64,000 nucleotides of DNA from CBDDFV01 sp965227335. Lineage in GTDB: Bacteria > Planctomycetota > Phycisphaerae > Phycisphaerales > SM1A02. Where the stretch lies: positions 1,240,001 to 1,304,000 of the forward strand of contig CBDDFV010000001.1 of assembly GCA_965227335.1 (NCBI GenBank). Reading direction: 5' to 3'. The notes under the pieces were generated by a model. That model did no database searches. It was not told where the DNA came from and was given only the letters and a program-made list of their open reading frames with translations. The first letter of the stretch is position 1. The number at the start of each line of letters is the position of its first letter. Below are positions 30,320-39,103 of the stretch, piece after piece. Made by a program: the position numbers and the translations under genes.

Positions 30320-31350
30320 GCGGCGGCCTCCGTCGGGTACAGGGCCAGACCCGCGGCGACCGCGAGATGCGGTGCGAGCACGGCGTCCGAGTCCGCGATC
30401 GCCGCGTCCTCGAGGTGCTGCGACAACGCCCACGAGAACGCCGGCAGTCCCGCCCCGAAGCCGCCGAGGGCGACCTTGCGGTCGGCGAGGTCGCGGTGAC
30501 GACCCGCCACGTACGCCGCCGCGCGATCGATCTCCTGGCCCGCCCACTCCGCGAACGCGAGCACGATGCGAATGACGCGATCGGGAACGACCGGGGCCGG
30601 ACCGCATTGTTCATCGGACGGCAGGAAGCACACCTCGCGCAGCAGCGACTCGATCTCGTCGAACTCCAGCTTCTCCTCGCGATGCAGACGCTCGAAGAGA
30701 ATGTGCAGACCCAGTTCCGGCATCGTCCGCTGGTAGACGATCACGCCGTCTCGCGCGGCGGTGAACTGGATCTCGTTCCAGTCGAGCAGCACCGCCGCCC
30801 GCAACGGCGTGCCGGGCTCGAACACCTGCTGCGCCCAGCGCATCGCGGCGGCGGCTTCGATGTCCAGCGCCAGCACGTCGAGTCCTTCTTCCTCCGCGAG
30901 GTCCAGCATCTGTTCGGCGGCGTCCCGGGGACAGCCGACGGCCATGATCTCGCCCGCATCGGTTCGTCGGCTCTGGTCGGGCAGCGGCCACCACGCGATC
31001 TCGTACTGTTCGGGATCCCAGCGGGTGCTCTCCAGCAGTTCGCCCGCCGCGGCCTCGTCGAACGACTCCCCGCGTCGCACCGACACCTTCACCATGGTCG
31101 AGGACGCCATGCCGGCGGGCGCGCCGAGCACGACCGTCCGGCCCACGAACCCGCCCCGCTCGATCGCGCGGGCGAGCCGGCCGACGTCTTCCGCCGCCGC
31201 CGTCGCGCCGTCGAAACGACGCTCGAGCGACGCCGACGCCAGCACCCGCCGGCGCGATCCGTCCAGCTGGACGGCGTGCATCGTCCGTCCGCTCCAGGAG
31301 ATCCCGATCGGGGAGCAGCGGTTCGGTCCCAGTTGCTGGGGGTTGATCAT
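30316..31350 (-). CDS. pilM: PilM-like actin-fold protein
   Basis: 344 residues of the PilM/GspL actin-like ATPase fold. The N-terminus is IGISWSGRTMHAVQLDG (phosphate-1-like strand turn), followed by KVSVRRGESFDEAAAGELLE and WDPEQYEIAWWPL; later AVLLDWNEIQFTAARDGVIV and KVALGGFGAGLPAFSWALSQ provide the phosphate-2 and adenosine-like segments. It is cytosolic and binds the N-terminal peptide of PilN. Its ATG lies within the PilC stop region (four-base overlap), so the M-N-O order is translationally coupled. Similarity to canonical PilM is moderate. Confidence 0.8.
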   Translation of the reverse strand: MINPQQLGPNRCSPIGISWSGRTMHAVQLDGSRRRVLASASLERRFDGATAAAEDVGRLARAIERGGFVGRTVVLGAPAGMASSTMVKVSVRRGESFDEAAAGELLESTRWDPEQYEIAWWPLPDQSRRTDAGEIMAVGCPRDAAEQMLDLAEEEGLDVLALDIEAAAAMRWAQQVFEPGTPLRAAVLLDWNEIQFTAARDGVIVYQRTMPELGLHILFERLHREEKLEFDEIESLLREVCFLPSDEQCGPAPVVPDRVIRIVLAFAEWAGQEIDRAAAYVAGRHRDLADRKVALGGFGAGLPAFSWALSQHLEDAAIADSDAVLAPHLAVAAGLALYPTEAAA

Positions 31351-32546
31351 CCGCCGCCTCCCGGACTCGTCATCGCCGTCAGGTCGAACAGCGGCAGGAA
31401 CAGACTGATCGCCACGAAGCCCACCATCAGGCCCAGGAACGTCAGGATCATGGGCTCGATCACGCCCGTCAGCTGACGCACCGAATCCTCGTTCTCACTG
31501 TCGAGGAACGACGCGATCTCGAGCAGGAGCGGGCCGATCTGGCCGCTCTCCTCGCCCGAACGCAACGCCTCGGTGACCGACGGCGACACCAGCATCGGAT
31601 CCGCCAGCGAGTCGCTCACCGACCGACCCTGCGCCACCGCCTCCTCCGCCTGCGTGAGCAACGCCACGTAGTACGAGTTCGACATCGCCAGCCGCACCAG
31701 ACGCAACGCCTCCAGCAGCGGCACCTTCGCTCCCACCAGCACCCCGAGCAGACGCGCGATCCGCGCCGTCGCGAAGTTGCGCACGATCGGGCCGATGCGA
31801 GGTGTCCGCAACGCCGCGTAGTCGATCATCCGACGCCCGCGAGCGGACCGAAGACCGAACCACAGCCCCACGGCCGCGGCCAGGACGCCGATCAGCCACG
31901 CGACCCACGCCCCCCGGATCACCGCCGACAGAACCAGCAGGTACTTCGTGGTGGGGGGGATCGGCATGTCGAGCGTCTCGAAGAGACCCTCGAACTGCGG
32001 CAGCACGATCAGCACCATCGCCAGCAACGCGCTCGTCGAGATGAACGTCAGCAGGACCGGATACGTCATCGCCGTGACGACGGCCCGACGCGTCTGCAGC
32101 ATCTGCTTCGTCAGCGCCGAGAGACGCGACAGAATCTCGTTCAGGCTGCCCGACGCCTCGCCCGCCGCGATGAGGTTGACGAACACCGGATCGAAATACG
32201 CCGGTTCGTGCGTGAGCGCCTCCGACAGCGAGGCGCCCTCCTCCACCCGCTCCTTGATCCGGTGCAGCGTACGCCGCCACCGGCCCTCCTTCGCCTGCAG
32301 CTCGAGCGAACGAAGCGCCTGCAGCAGCGGCATGCCGCCGATCAGCAGGACGTAGAGCTGACGCGTGAACCACGCGAGCGTCGACAGCCGACTCGCGGCG
32401 CCGAGGCGACCCTGGTCCTTCTGCTGCGCCGCGCGAGCGGCGATCGCCGCCGCCCGGTACGCCTCCGCCGCGCTCGGCGCGTCCGCATTCTCGTCCCGAT
32501 CCGCCGGACGGACCGGCGCGCGCTGAATTCGCTTCACCGTGCTCAT
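31347..32546 (-). CDS. pilC: PilC/GspF inner-membrane platform protein
   Basis: 399 residues with two GspF repeats. Each repeat begins with a cytosolic helical bundle and ends in membrane helices: LAWFTRQLYVLLIGGMPLLQAL opens the first and ARIARLLGVLVGAKVPLLEAL the second. FVNLIAAGEASGSLNEILSR and VTEALRSGEESGQIGPLLLE are the conserved G-E-x-S-G signatures. Hydrophobic segments lie near 170-190, 215-245 and at the end (PMILTFLGLMVGFVAISLFL). It is the platform on which the assembly ATPase drives pilus or pseudopilus growth. Overlaps with the ATPase gene and with PilM show tight coupling. Confidence 0.95.
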   Translation of the reverse strand: MSTVKRIQRAPVRPADRDENADAPSAAEAYRAAAIAARAAQQKDQGRLGAASRLSTLAWFTRQLYVLLIGGMPLLQALRSLELQAKEGRWRRTLHRIKERVEEGASLSEALTHEPAYFDPVFVNLIAAGEASGSLNEILSRLSALTKQMLQTRRAVVTAMTYPVLLTFISTSALLAMVLIVLPQFEGLFETLDMPIPPTTKYLLVLSAVIRGAWVAWLIGVLAAAVGLWFGLRSARGRRMIDYAALRTPRIGPIVRNFATARIARLLGVLVGAKVPLLEALRLVRLAMSNSYYVALLTQAEEAVAQGRSVSDSLADPMLVSPSVTEALRSGEESGQIGPLLLEIASFLDSENEDSVRQLTGVIEPMILTFLGLMVGFVAISLFLPLFDLTAMTSPGGGG

Positions 32547-34309
32547 GCGGCCTCTCCCTGCGCTTCAATCGGCGCGGCCCGCTGCCACGCGGTCGGTTCG
32601 TCCAGCTCCGCCCCCGTGTGCGCCACCCGCAGCGCCTCTTCGAGACTGGTCTTGTGATCGATCGCGGCCTGCACCGCCTCCTGCTCGAGCGAACGGCCGC
32701 CCGTCTTCCGGAACGCCTGCCGGATCTCGTGGGCCGGGGCCGACACGTGCACCATCTTCCGGATCTGACCCGTGACCTCCATCACCTCGTAGATCCCCAG
32801 CCGGCCCTGGAACCCGCTGTTGTGACAGTCCGCGCACCCCACGCCCTTCCGGAAGGGCCGCTGCTCCTCGGGATTCAGTCCCGCCTCCCGCAGCACGTTC
32901 TCGGGCGGGAAGTACTTCGTCTGGCACGTGCCGCAGATCGTCCGCGCGAGACGCTGCGCGACCACGCCGTTCAACGCGCTCGACAGCAGGTACGACTCGA
33001 TGTTCATGTCGATCAGACGCGCCACCGTGCTCGGACAGTCGTTGGTGTGCAGCGTCGCGAGCACGAGGTGGCCGGTCAGGGCCGCCTGCGTCGCCACGTG
33101 CGCCGTCTCCTCGTCGCGGATCTCGCCGACCATGAGCACGTCCGGGTCCTGGCGGAGAATGCTCCGCAGCGCGCGGGCGAACGTCAGGCCGATCGAGTCC
33201 TTGACGTGGATCTGGTTGATCAGGTCGAGCTGGTACTCCACCGGATCCTCGACCGTCACGATGTTCCGCTCCGGCGTGCGGAGCAGATCGAGGGCCGAGT
33301 AGAGCGTCGTCGTCTTGCCGGAGCCGGTCGGACCCGTCACGAGGACGAGCCCGTGCGGCCGCTTCAGCATCGCCTGGAACGTCTCCAGCAGGTCCGGACG
33401 GAAACCGAGATCCTCCATCTTCACGCGGAGGTTCTTCTTGTCGAGGATGCGGATCACCAGCTTCTCGCCGAGCAGCGTCGGGAGGCTCGAGACGCGGAGG
33501 TCGACCTCCCGTCCCTCCACGATGATCCGCGTGCGGCCCTCCTGCGGCAGCCGCTTCTCCGCGATGTCCATCTTCGCAATGACCTTCACCCGCGACGTGA
33601 TCGCGCTGTGAATGCCCGCGGGCGGACTCATCAGCACCCGCAGCACGCCGTCGATGCGGTAGCGGATGCGGGTGCCGTTCTTGTCCGGCTCGATGTGAAT
33701 GTCGCTCGCCCCGTCCTTCACCGCCGTCATCATCGCGACGTTGATGAGATTGACGATCGGACTGCCCGAGACCATCGCGTCGATCTCGGCGGTGGGGGCG
33801 TCGTCGATCGCCTCCTTGTCGATGACCTCGACTTCCGATTCCGACAGCGAGGCGAGAAACGCGTCCACGTCGCCCTCGCCGCCCGTGTACTTGGAGATGT
33901 ACTCCTTGATGTTGGGGCGGAGGGCGAGAACAGGGTTGATCTTGAGGCCGGTCAGCTCGCGCAGCCGGTCGATGGTGGGGAGGGACTGCGGCTCCGCCAT
34001 GGCGACGGTGAGCACGCCCCGCACGTTGAACATCGGCGCCGCGCAGAGACGCAACGCCTCCTCCTCGCCGATGAGTTCGAGACAGTCGGGGTCCATGAGC
34101 CCGTGCCGCAGCACCACCCCGCGCACGCCCAGCTGCTTCGACAGGACGCGAATCATCGCCCGGTTGGAGAGCACCCCGCTTTCCACCAGCACCTCGCCGA
34201 GCAGCCGCCCGGTGGAGCGCTGTTCGCCGAGCGCAGTCCGCAACTGCTCGTCGGAGAGCATTCCCTCCTCGAGCAGCGCCTCGCCCAGTCGAAATCCCTT
34301 CTCGGCCAT
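32543..34309 (-). CDS. pilB: PilB/GspE assembly ATPase with MshEN domain
   Basis: 588 residues. The N-terminal ~150 residues form an MshEN-type domain (LLGEVLVESGVLSNRAMIRV), a fold known to bind c-di-GMP in related ATPases. The ATPase domain has Walker A GPTGSGKTTTLYSALDLL, an Asp box, Walker B DPDVLMVGEIRDEETA and a His box (ATQAALTGHLVLATLHTNDC). A zinc tetracysteine is present (ICGTCQ and VGCADCHNSGFQGR). It powers extension of a type IV pilus or pseudopilus. No PilT/PilU retraction ATPase is in the window, which leans slightly toward a secretion-like or non-retracting system. Confidence 0.95.
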   Translation of the reverse strand: MAEKGFRLGEALLEEGMLSDEQLRTALGEQRSTGRLLGEVLVESGVLSNRAMIRVLSKQLGVRGVVLRHGLMDPDCLELIGEEEALRLCAAPMFNVRGVLTVAMAEPQSLPTIDRLRELTGLKINPVLALRPNIKEYISKYTGGEGDVDAFLASLSESEVEVIDKEAIDDAPTAEIDAMVSGSPIVNLINVAMMTAVKDGASDIHIEPDKNGTRIRYRIDGVLRVLMSPPAGIHSAITSRVKVIAKMDIAEKRLPQEGRTRIIVEGREVDLRVSSLPTLLGEKLVIRILDKKNLRVKMEDLGFRPDLLETFQAMLKRPHGLVLVTGPTGSGKTTTLYSALDLLRTPERNIVTVEDPVEYQLDLINQIHVKDSIGLTFARALRSILRQDPDVLMVGEIRDEETAHVATQAALTGHLVLATLHTNDCPSTVARLIDMNIESYLLSSALNGVVAQRLARTICGTCQTKYFPPENVLREAGLNPEEQRPFRKGVGCADCHNSGFQGRLGIYEVMEVTGQIRKMVHVSAPAHEIRQAFRKTGGRSLEQEAVQAAIDHKTSLEEALRVAHTGAELDEPTAWQRAAPIEAQGEAA

Positions 34310-34377
34310 GATGGGGGTGAATCCTTGCCGCGGGTCCCGTCCGCCGCACGCTCCCGCGCCCGGCGTCCCGCCTTACC

Positions 34378-34716
34378 TCAGAGAAAACTCCGTACGGCGG
34401 GCGTGACGTCTTCGTAGATATCGAAACGATCGATGAGGCCGGTGACCTCCATCGTCTCCCGCACCGTCTCGTTGATGTTGCTCATCTTCAGGCTGCGTCC
34501 CACCGCCTGCATGTGGTCCGCGAGGTCGAGCAGCGCCTCCAGCCCCTGGCTGTCGAGGAACGCCACGTTCGAGGCGTCGATGGCCATGCGGCCCATGCTG
34601 CTCGAGATCGCGGCCAGCGCGGCCTGCTTGAACATCTGGGCGTCGTCCTTCATGATCGGCCCGTCCGGGGCGAGAACGGTGACCGCTCCCTTCAGTTGCT
34701 CGCGGATCTCCAGCAT
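34378..34716 (-). CDS. STAS-domain protein (anti-sigma-factor-antagonist-like)
   Basis: A 112-residue single STAS domain. The switch region is AIDASNVAFLDSQGLEALLD, with Ser56 in the position phosphorylated by SpoIIAB/RsbW-type kinases. It begins only three bases after the histidine kinase stop and precedes the pilus ATPase by 68 bases, so it belongs to the kinase-pilus operon. Membrane PP2C phosphatases at 1-2.5 kb are of the type that dephosphorylates such proteins; no RsbW-type kinase is visible here. A partner-switch controlling the pilus is possible but unproven. Confidence 0.88.
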   Translation of the reverse strand: MLEIREQLKGAVTVLAPDGPIMKDDAQMFKQAALAAISSSMGRMAIDASNVAFLDSQGLEALLDLADHMQAVGRSLKMSNINETVRETMEVTGLIDRFDIYEDVTPAVRSFL

Positions 34717-34719
34717 CGG

Positions 34720-36165
34720 TCACGCCGCCTTTCGCTCGAGCGGCAGCACCATCCGGAACGTCGACCCCTCGTTCAGCGTCGAGTCCACCGTGATGTCGCC
34801 GCCGTGCAGACGCACGACCTCCCGCGCCAGCGACAACCCCAGCCCCGAACCCCGAATGTCCGCCAGCCGCGGGTCGTTCGCCCGGAAGAACTTGTCGAAC
34901 ACGTTCGGAAGATCCTGCGGCGAGATCCCGATCCCCGTGTCGTGCACGTCGATCGTGATCCGCTGCTCGTCCGATTCCATCGACACCACGACCTCGCCGC
35001 CCTCCGGCGTGTACTTGATCGCGTTGCCGACCAGGTTGTGCAGCACCAGCACCAGCTTGTCCCGGTCCCCCTGGATCGTCGGCGCCTTCGGCGGGAGATC
35101 CATCCGGACCTTGATCGTCTTCTCGTCCGCCTGCGCCTGGTACTCCGTCTGCAGCTTGCCCAGCAACTCCCGGAACTCCACGTCGCCGCGCCGAAGATCC
35201 AGCGATCCCGCCTCGATCTCCGCCACCGACAGCATGTCGTCAATCATGCCCTCGAGACGACGCGACTCCTGCCCGATCACGTTCAGACACTTCGACTTCT
35301 GCGGGCCGTCCAGATCCTCTTCCTGCTCGACCAGCATGTTCGTGTACAGGCTGATGTTCGTCAGCGGCGTCCGCAACTCGTGCGTCGCCTGCGTCACGAA
35401 CGCGTTCCGCGTCAGATCCGCGACCCGCTGCTGCGTCACGTCCCGCAACAACACCAACGCCCGGCCCGTCTCCGGAATCAGCCGCGCCGAGACCAGAATC
35501 ACCCCCGCCGATAACGTCTCGCCCTGCTCCCACTCCACCGTCGGACGCGGATCGCCCGTCTGATCAAGCACGCTCAGAATCGGACCCGAGGCCGCCTCCG
35601 GCAACAACTCCGCCACCCGGCCGCCCACCAGCTTCTCGCGCGGCTGGGCCAGCATCACGCCCGACGCGCCGTTCGCCATCTCCACCTCGCCCCGGTCGTT
35701 CACGATCAGAACGCCGTCCCATAACGCGTCCAGAACCTCCGCCACCCCGGCCCCCAGACCCGCCTTCGATTCCAGCACCTCACGCAGACGCTGACGCGAT
35801 CCCGACTGACGCAACGCCGCGAGATCACGAATCAACGCGTTCCACGCCCGCGCCTCCGGACCGAGACGATCATCGACCTTCAACGCGTCCGGCTCACGCT
35901 CCTCACGCTCGCCGTAGTCCGACAGCGCGCCCTGCACCGCCGACACGCCCCGCAGACGCGCCTGCACCGGACGCCAGGCGACCAGCGACGCCAGCAGACC
36001 CGCCGCCGCCGCCGCGCCCGCCGCCATCAGCGGCGAACCGTCCCGCGCCGCGATCCACCACGCCGCGCCCCCCAGACACGCCGTCCAGATCACGCTGGAT
36101 ACGATCACGCCCGTCGCCAGTGACGGCGCGGCGTTGCTCGGTGACTTCTCCGTTGCGGTCGGCAC
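34720..36165 (-). CDS. Membrane sensor histidine kinase with PAS-like domain
   Basis: About 481 residues from a GTG with AAGGAG 8 bases upstream; a longer frame exists but has no support. Two hydrophobic segments lie near residues 20-60, then a linker, a PAS-like domain (VLDALWDGVLIVNDRGEVEM), and the kinase core: H-box THELRTPLTNISLYTNMLVE with His262, N-box VLHNLVGNAIKYTPEGGEVV, G1 DTGIGISPQDLP, F-box FDKFFRAN and G2 GSGLGLSLAREVV. It autophosphorylates and would pass phosphate to a receiver; the nearest is the CheY-like protein at 26.1 kb. As the first gene of the pilus operon, it probably senses a cue for pilus or secretion control. Confidence 0.93.
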   Translation of the reverse strand: MPTATEKSPSNAAPSLATGVIVSSVIWTACLGGAAWWIAARDGSPLMAAGAAAAAGLLASLVAWRPVQARLRGVSAVQGALSDYGEREEREPDALKVDDRLGPEARAWNALIRDLAALRQSGSRQRLREVLESKAGLGAGVAEVLDALWDGVLIVNDRGEVEMANGASGVMLAQPREKLVGGRVAELLPEAASGPILSVLDQTGDPRPTVEWEQGETLSAGVILVSARLIPETGRALVLLRDVTQQRVADLTRNAFVTQATHELRTPLTNISLYTNMLVEQEEDLDGPQKSKCLNVIGQESRRLEGMIDDMLSVAEIEAGSLDLRRGDVEFRELLGKLQTEYQAQADEKTIKVRMDLPPKAPTIQGDRDKLVLVLHNLVGNAIKYTPEGGEVVVSMESDEQRITIDVHDTGIGISPQDLPNVFDKFFRANDPRLADIRGSGLGLSLAREVVRLHGGDITVDSTLNEGSTFRMVLPLERKAA

Positions 36166-36444
36166 GCACGTTTCTCCTTGGGGCGAACACGCCGCCCGAT
36201 CAGGAATACACGTCTTTGCTATCGGGCGACTCGACCCGCGTCTGAAGTCCGCCGGACAAGAACCGACGCCGCCGCCCCCCGACCCGACCGCCGCCCCCCC
36301 GCGCGGGTTACCGGCCCCGCCGACGTCCGAGTTGATCGCCGCCCGTGGGGAAACAGGGAATCCGGTCCGCCTGTGTCGGACGCCGGACGCCAGACTCCCC
36401 GCCTTCCGTCGACGACCGACCCCCCGACAACCGATGGTCCATTC

Positions 36445-36915
36445 ATGCTCGATGCGACCCGAATCCGTCAGGTCCGCCCCCGGCGCGGCGTCACCATGCT
36501 CGAACTCGTCTTCGTGCTCGCGATCGCCACGGTCATCCTGGCCATCGCCGGCCCCCGCATGACGAACTCCATCGCCAACCGACGCGCCGACGCCGCCGCG
36601 CACCAGATCGTGTCCGATATCGACTTCGCCCGGGCCGTCGCCCGCGCCAAGCGCGTCGCCACCGAAGTCGTCTACGACCTCGACGCCGAGACCGTCGACG
36701 TCAACCCCACCGAGGTCGTCGCGGATGTCGACCCCAAGCAGACCGACCTCGACGCCGTCAAGAGCAAGCTCGACGTCGTCGACTTCGGCGGCTCCACCAC
36801 CCTCACCTTCGACAGCTTCGGCAATCCCAGCGCCGCCGGCTCCATCACCGTCACGTCGGGCTCCGCCACCCGCATCGTCGACGTCGACATCAACGGGAAG
36901 GCCACCATCCGATGA
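36445..36915 (+). CDS. GspH-like pseudopilin
   Basis: 156 residues. The prepilin cleavage site is RRG/VTMLELVFVLAIATVILAI, with Gly at -1 and Glu at +5, and is followed by the long N-terminal helix and a variable C-terminal domain (AVARAKRVATEVVYDLDAET; TLTFDSFGNPSAAGSITV; VDINGKATI) that looks like the minor pseudopilin GspH/FimT. It is the first of four overlapping genes, divergent from the kinase-pilus operon across a C-rich 279-base region. Its stop overlaps the next ATG (ATGA). It probably forms part of the pilus tip complex. Confidence 0.85.
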   Translation: MLDATRIRQVRPRRGVTMLELVFVLAIATVILAIAGPRMTNSIANRRADAAAHQIVSDIDFARAVARAKRVATEVVYDLDAETVDVNPTEVVADVDPKQTDLDAVKSKLDVVDFGGSTTLTFDSFGNPSAAGSITVTSGSATRIVDVDINGKATIR

Positions 36916-38561
36916 CGCACGACCCGCGGACATCCTGCCGGCCGACACGCGGCTTCACGCTGCTCGAACTCATCCTCGTCCTCGTGGTCACGATGATCGT
37001 CGTCGGCGGCCTCACGTCCTCCGTCATGGTCGCCACCGCGTCCATTCCCGATATCGACGACCCCGTCGTCCGCAAGACCGAACTCGCGCCGACCTTCATG
37101 GACATCCACGAGGATCTCGCGGCGGCGATGCACGTGGTCGCCCGCTCCAGCGAGGACGTCACCATCATCCTCGCCGATCGCGACGGTGACGGCCGGCCCC
37201 AGTCGATCCGCTACGCCTGGTCCGGCACGCCCGGCGATCCCGTCACCCGCACCGAGGATGGCGGCGCGGCCCAGACCATCGTCTCCGCCGCCGATCACTT
37301 CGCGATCGACCTGCAGGAGACCATCGTTACGGAAACCCACGCCTTCGGCGGCGGCGAAGTCGTCACGCCTTCCGTCGCGGCGGAACAACGCACGACGGCC
37401 GGCTTCACCAACGCCGAGATCCTTCAGGACAACTGGTTCTGCCACACCGTGCCGTCTCCCGACCCGGACACAGTCAGCGACTGGCGGCTCACGACCGTCG
37501 AAGTGTACGGCCGCGCCCGCCGCGCCAGCGGCGAACTCCTCGTCGAGGTCTATCTCGCCGATGCAAGCGGCCTGCCCACGGGCGACGTGCTCACCACCGC
37601 CGAGTACCAGTCCGGCGATCTTGGGGGCGGGTGGAATTGGCGGGCGAACACGTTTGCCGACTCCCCCTGGATCAAGCCGGGCCAGAATCTCGCGGTCGTG
37701 TTCTCGATGACCAGCGGCGGCGACCGCTTCGAGACGAACACGAACACCTCCGACCTCGGCCATCGATTCCACGAATACGACGGTGACACGAAGTCGTGGA
37801 ACTACCGTCCCGGCGAAATGCTCATCTGCTCGATCGGGCAGGAAACCCGCGTCGGCGGGGCCACGCCGCTCGAACGCACCCGCTACGACGCGGCGACGGT
37901 CGAGGTCACGATGCCCGACCAGCAGACCTACATCATGGACGCCCGCCTCGTCAACGAACCCGAGAAGCTCGACAACTACTGGGAGTTGACCTTCGACGCC
38001 GCGCCCACCGACTATGACCTCGACCAGGACGGAACCGCCGACTGGACGATGCCCTGGCCCGGCTACGACCCCTTCGACACCGCGATCTACATGCCCGACG
38101 GCCAGTGGCATGTGCACTCGGGTCTGAAGACGAACCCGAACGTCTGGCTTCAGGCCCCGACCGCGATCGATGTCAGGCTTCGCGACACGATCGTCGGCAC
38201 GCCGGCCGGGTTCACGCTCCGGGTCGATCATGACGGCAGCACCGCCGGCGTCATCATCGTCGAGATCGAACGGCTCCTGGGCGTGCAGGAAATCCGGGTC
38301 GAGGCACAACTCGCCGCCGGCGGCACGGATGCGTGGCTCGCCATCCCCCTCACGCTGGGCGTCTACCACGACGTCCGCCTCGTCGTCGAACCGGACCTCG
38401 ACAAAGTCGCCGTCTATGTGAACGGCGTCGAGGAGGGGGTGTTCGATTACGAACGCGTCGGCTCCTCGACCAGTTACGGGCTCCGCTTCTACGAAACCAT
38501 CGCCCTGAGCGGCGTGCAAATCGACCATATCCGCATCCGTGAGGGAGGGGATTTCGATTGA
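36912..38561 (+). CDS. Very large (pseudo)pilin with LamG-like C-terminal domain
   Basis: 549 residues, about three times a usual minor pilin. It begins with a class III prepilin leader and helix, TRG/FTLLELILVLVVTMIVVGG (Gly -1, Glu +5), then a GspJ-like segment to about residue 150. The rest is extracellular-type beta sequence. The last ~180 residues have the pattern of a concanavalin-A/LamG-like sandwich (GFTLRVDHDGSTAGVIIVEI; GVYHDVRLVVEPDLDKVAVY; IALSGVQIDHIRIREGGDFD). It may act as a tip adhesin or ligand-binding minor pilin. The overlaps with both neighbours argue against a chance fusion or misassembly. Confidence 0.82.
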   Translation: MTHDPRTSCRPTRGFTLLELILVLVVTMIVVGGLTSSVMVATASIPDIDDPVVRKTELAPTFMDIHEDLAAAMHVVARSSEDVTIILADRDGDGRPQSIRYAWSGTPGDPVTRTEDGGAAQTIVSAADHFAIDLQETIVTETHAFGGGEVVTPSVAAEQRTTAGFTNAEILQDNWFCHTVPSPDPDTVSDWRLTTVEVYGRARRASGELLVEVYLADASGLPTGDVLTTAEYQSGDLGGGWNWRANTFADSPWIKPGQNLAVVFSMTSGGDRFETNTNTSDLGHRFHEYDGDTKSWNYRPGEMLICSIGQETRVGGATPLERTRYDAATVEVTMPDQQTYIMDARLVNEPEKLDNYWELTFDAAPTDYDLDQDGTADWTMPWPGYDPFDTAIYMPDGQWHVHSGLKTNPNVWLQAPTAIDVRLRDTIVGTPAGFTLRVDHDGSTAGVIIVEIERLLGVQEIRVEAQLAAGGTDAWLAIPLTLGVYHDVRLVVEPDLDKVAVYVNGVEEGVFDYERVGSSTSYGLRFYETIALSGVQIDHIRIREGGDFD

Positions 38562-39103
38562 ACCACCGCCGCCGATCATTCCGCCGTCGCGCACTCACGA
38601 TGATCGAGGTCGTCCTCGCCCTTGTCGTCGTCGGTCTCATGCTCGTCGCCGCCCTTCGCCTCGTCGCGTCCGGCCGGATGCGGTCCGTGCACACCGTGGA
38701 CCGCCTCGCCGCCCAGACGCTCGCCATCGACATGGCCTCCGAGATGATCGACCTTCCCGTCATGGACGAGGAGAAGGCCCCTGTCTTCGGTCTCGAAGGC
38801 GCCGATACGCCGTCCGATGACGAACGCGACAAGTACAACGACATCGACGACTACCACAGCCTCATCGACGTCGGCATCGTCGACCGCAACGGCGATCCGA
38901 TCGACGGCTTCGCCGCCTACGAACGCCGCGTCCGCGTCCGACGCATGGACCGCAGTAATCCCGATTCGGCCGACGTGACCAACACCGGGCTCGTGCAGGT
39001 CGAGATCTCCATCTATCGCGACGGCCGCCAGATCGACTCGTTCTTCTTCTACACCGCCGGCAAACTCGGGGCCGGCGAGGATTTCGTGGAGCGCATCCGA
39101 TGA
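38558..39103 (+). CDS. GspI-like pseudopilin
   Basis: 181 residues from a TTG that overlaps the upstream stop (TTGA). The N-terminus has basic residues, then RRA/LTMIEVVLALVVVGLMLVAA. Glu is at +5, but the residue before the expected cleavage site is Ala rather than Gly, which peptidases tolerate poorly in some systems. The C-terminal part (YERRVRVRRMDRSNPDSADV; LVQVEISIYRDGRQIDSFFF) suits a minor pseudopilin of the GspI/PilV type. It is third in the four-gene set and overlaps the next gene by four bases. Confidence 0.82.
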   Translation: MNHRRRSFRRRALTMIEVVLALVVVGLMLVAALRLVASGRMRSVHTVDRLAAQTLAIDMASEMIDLPVMDEEKAPVFGLEGADTPSDDERDKYNDIDDYHSLIDVGIVDRNGDPIDGFAAYERRVRVRRMDRSNPDSADVTNTGLVQVEISIYRDGRQIDSFFFYTAGKLGAGEDFVERIR

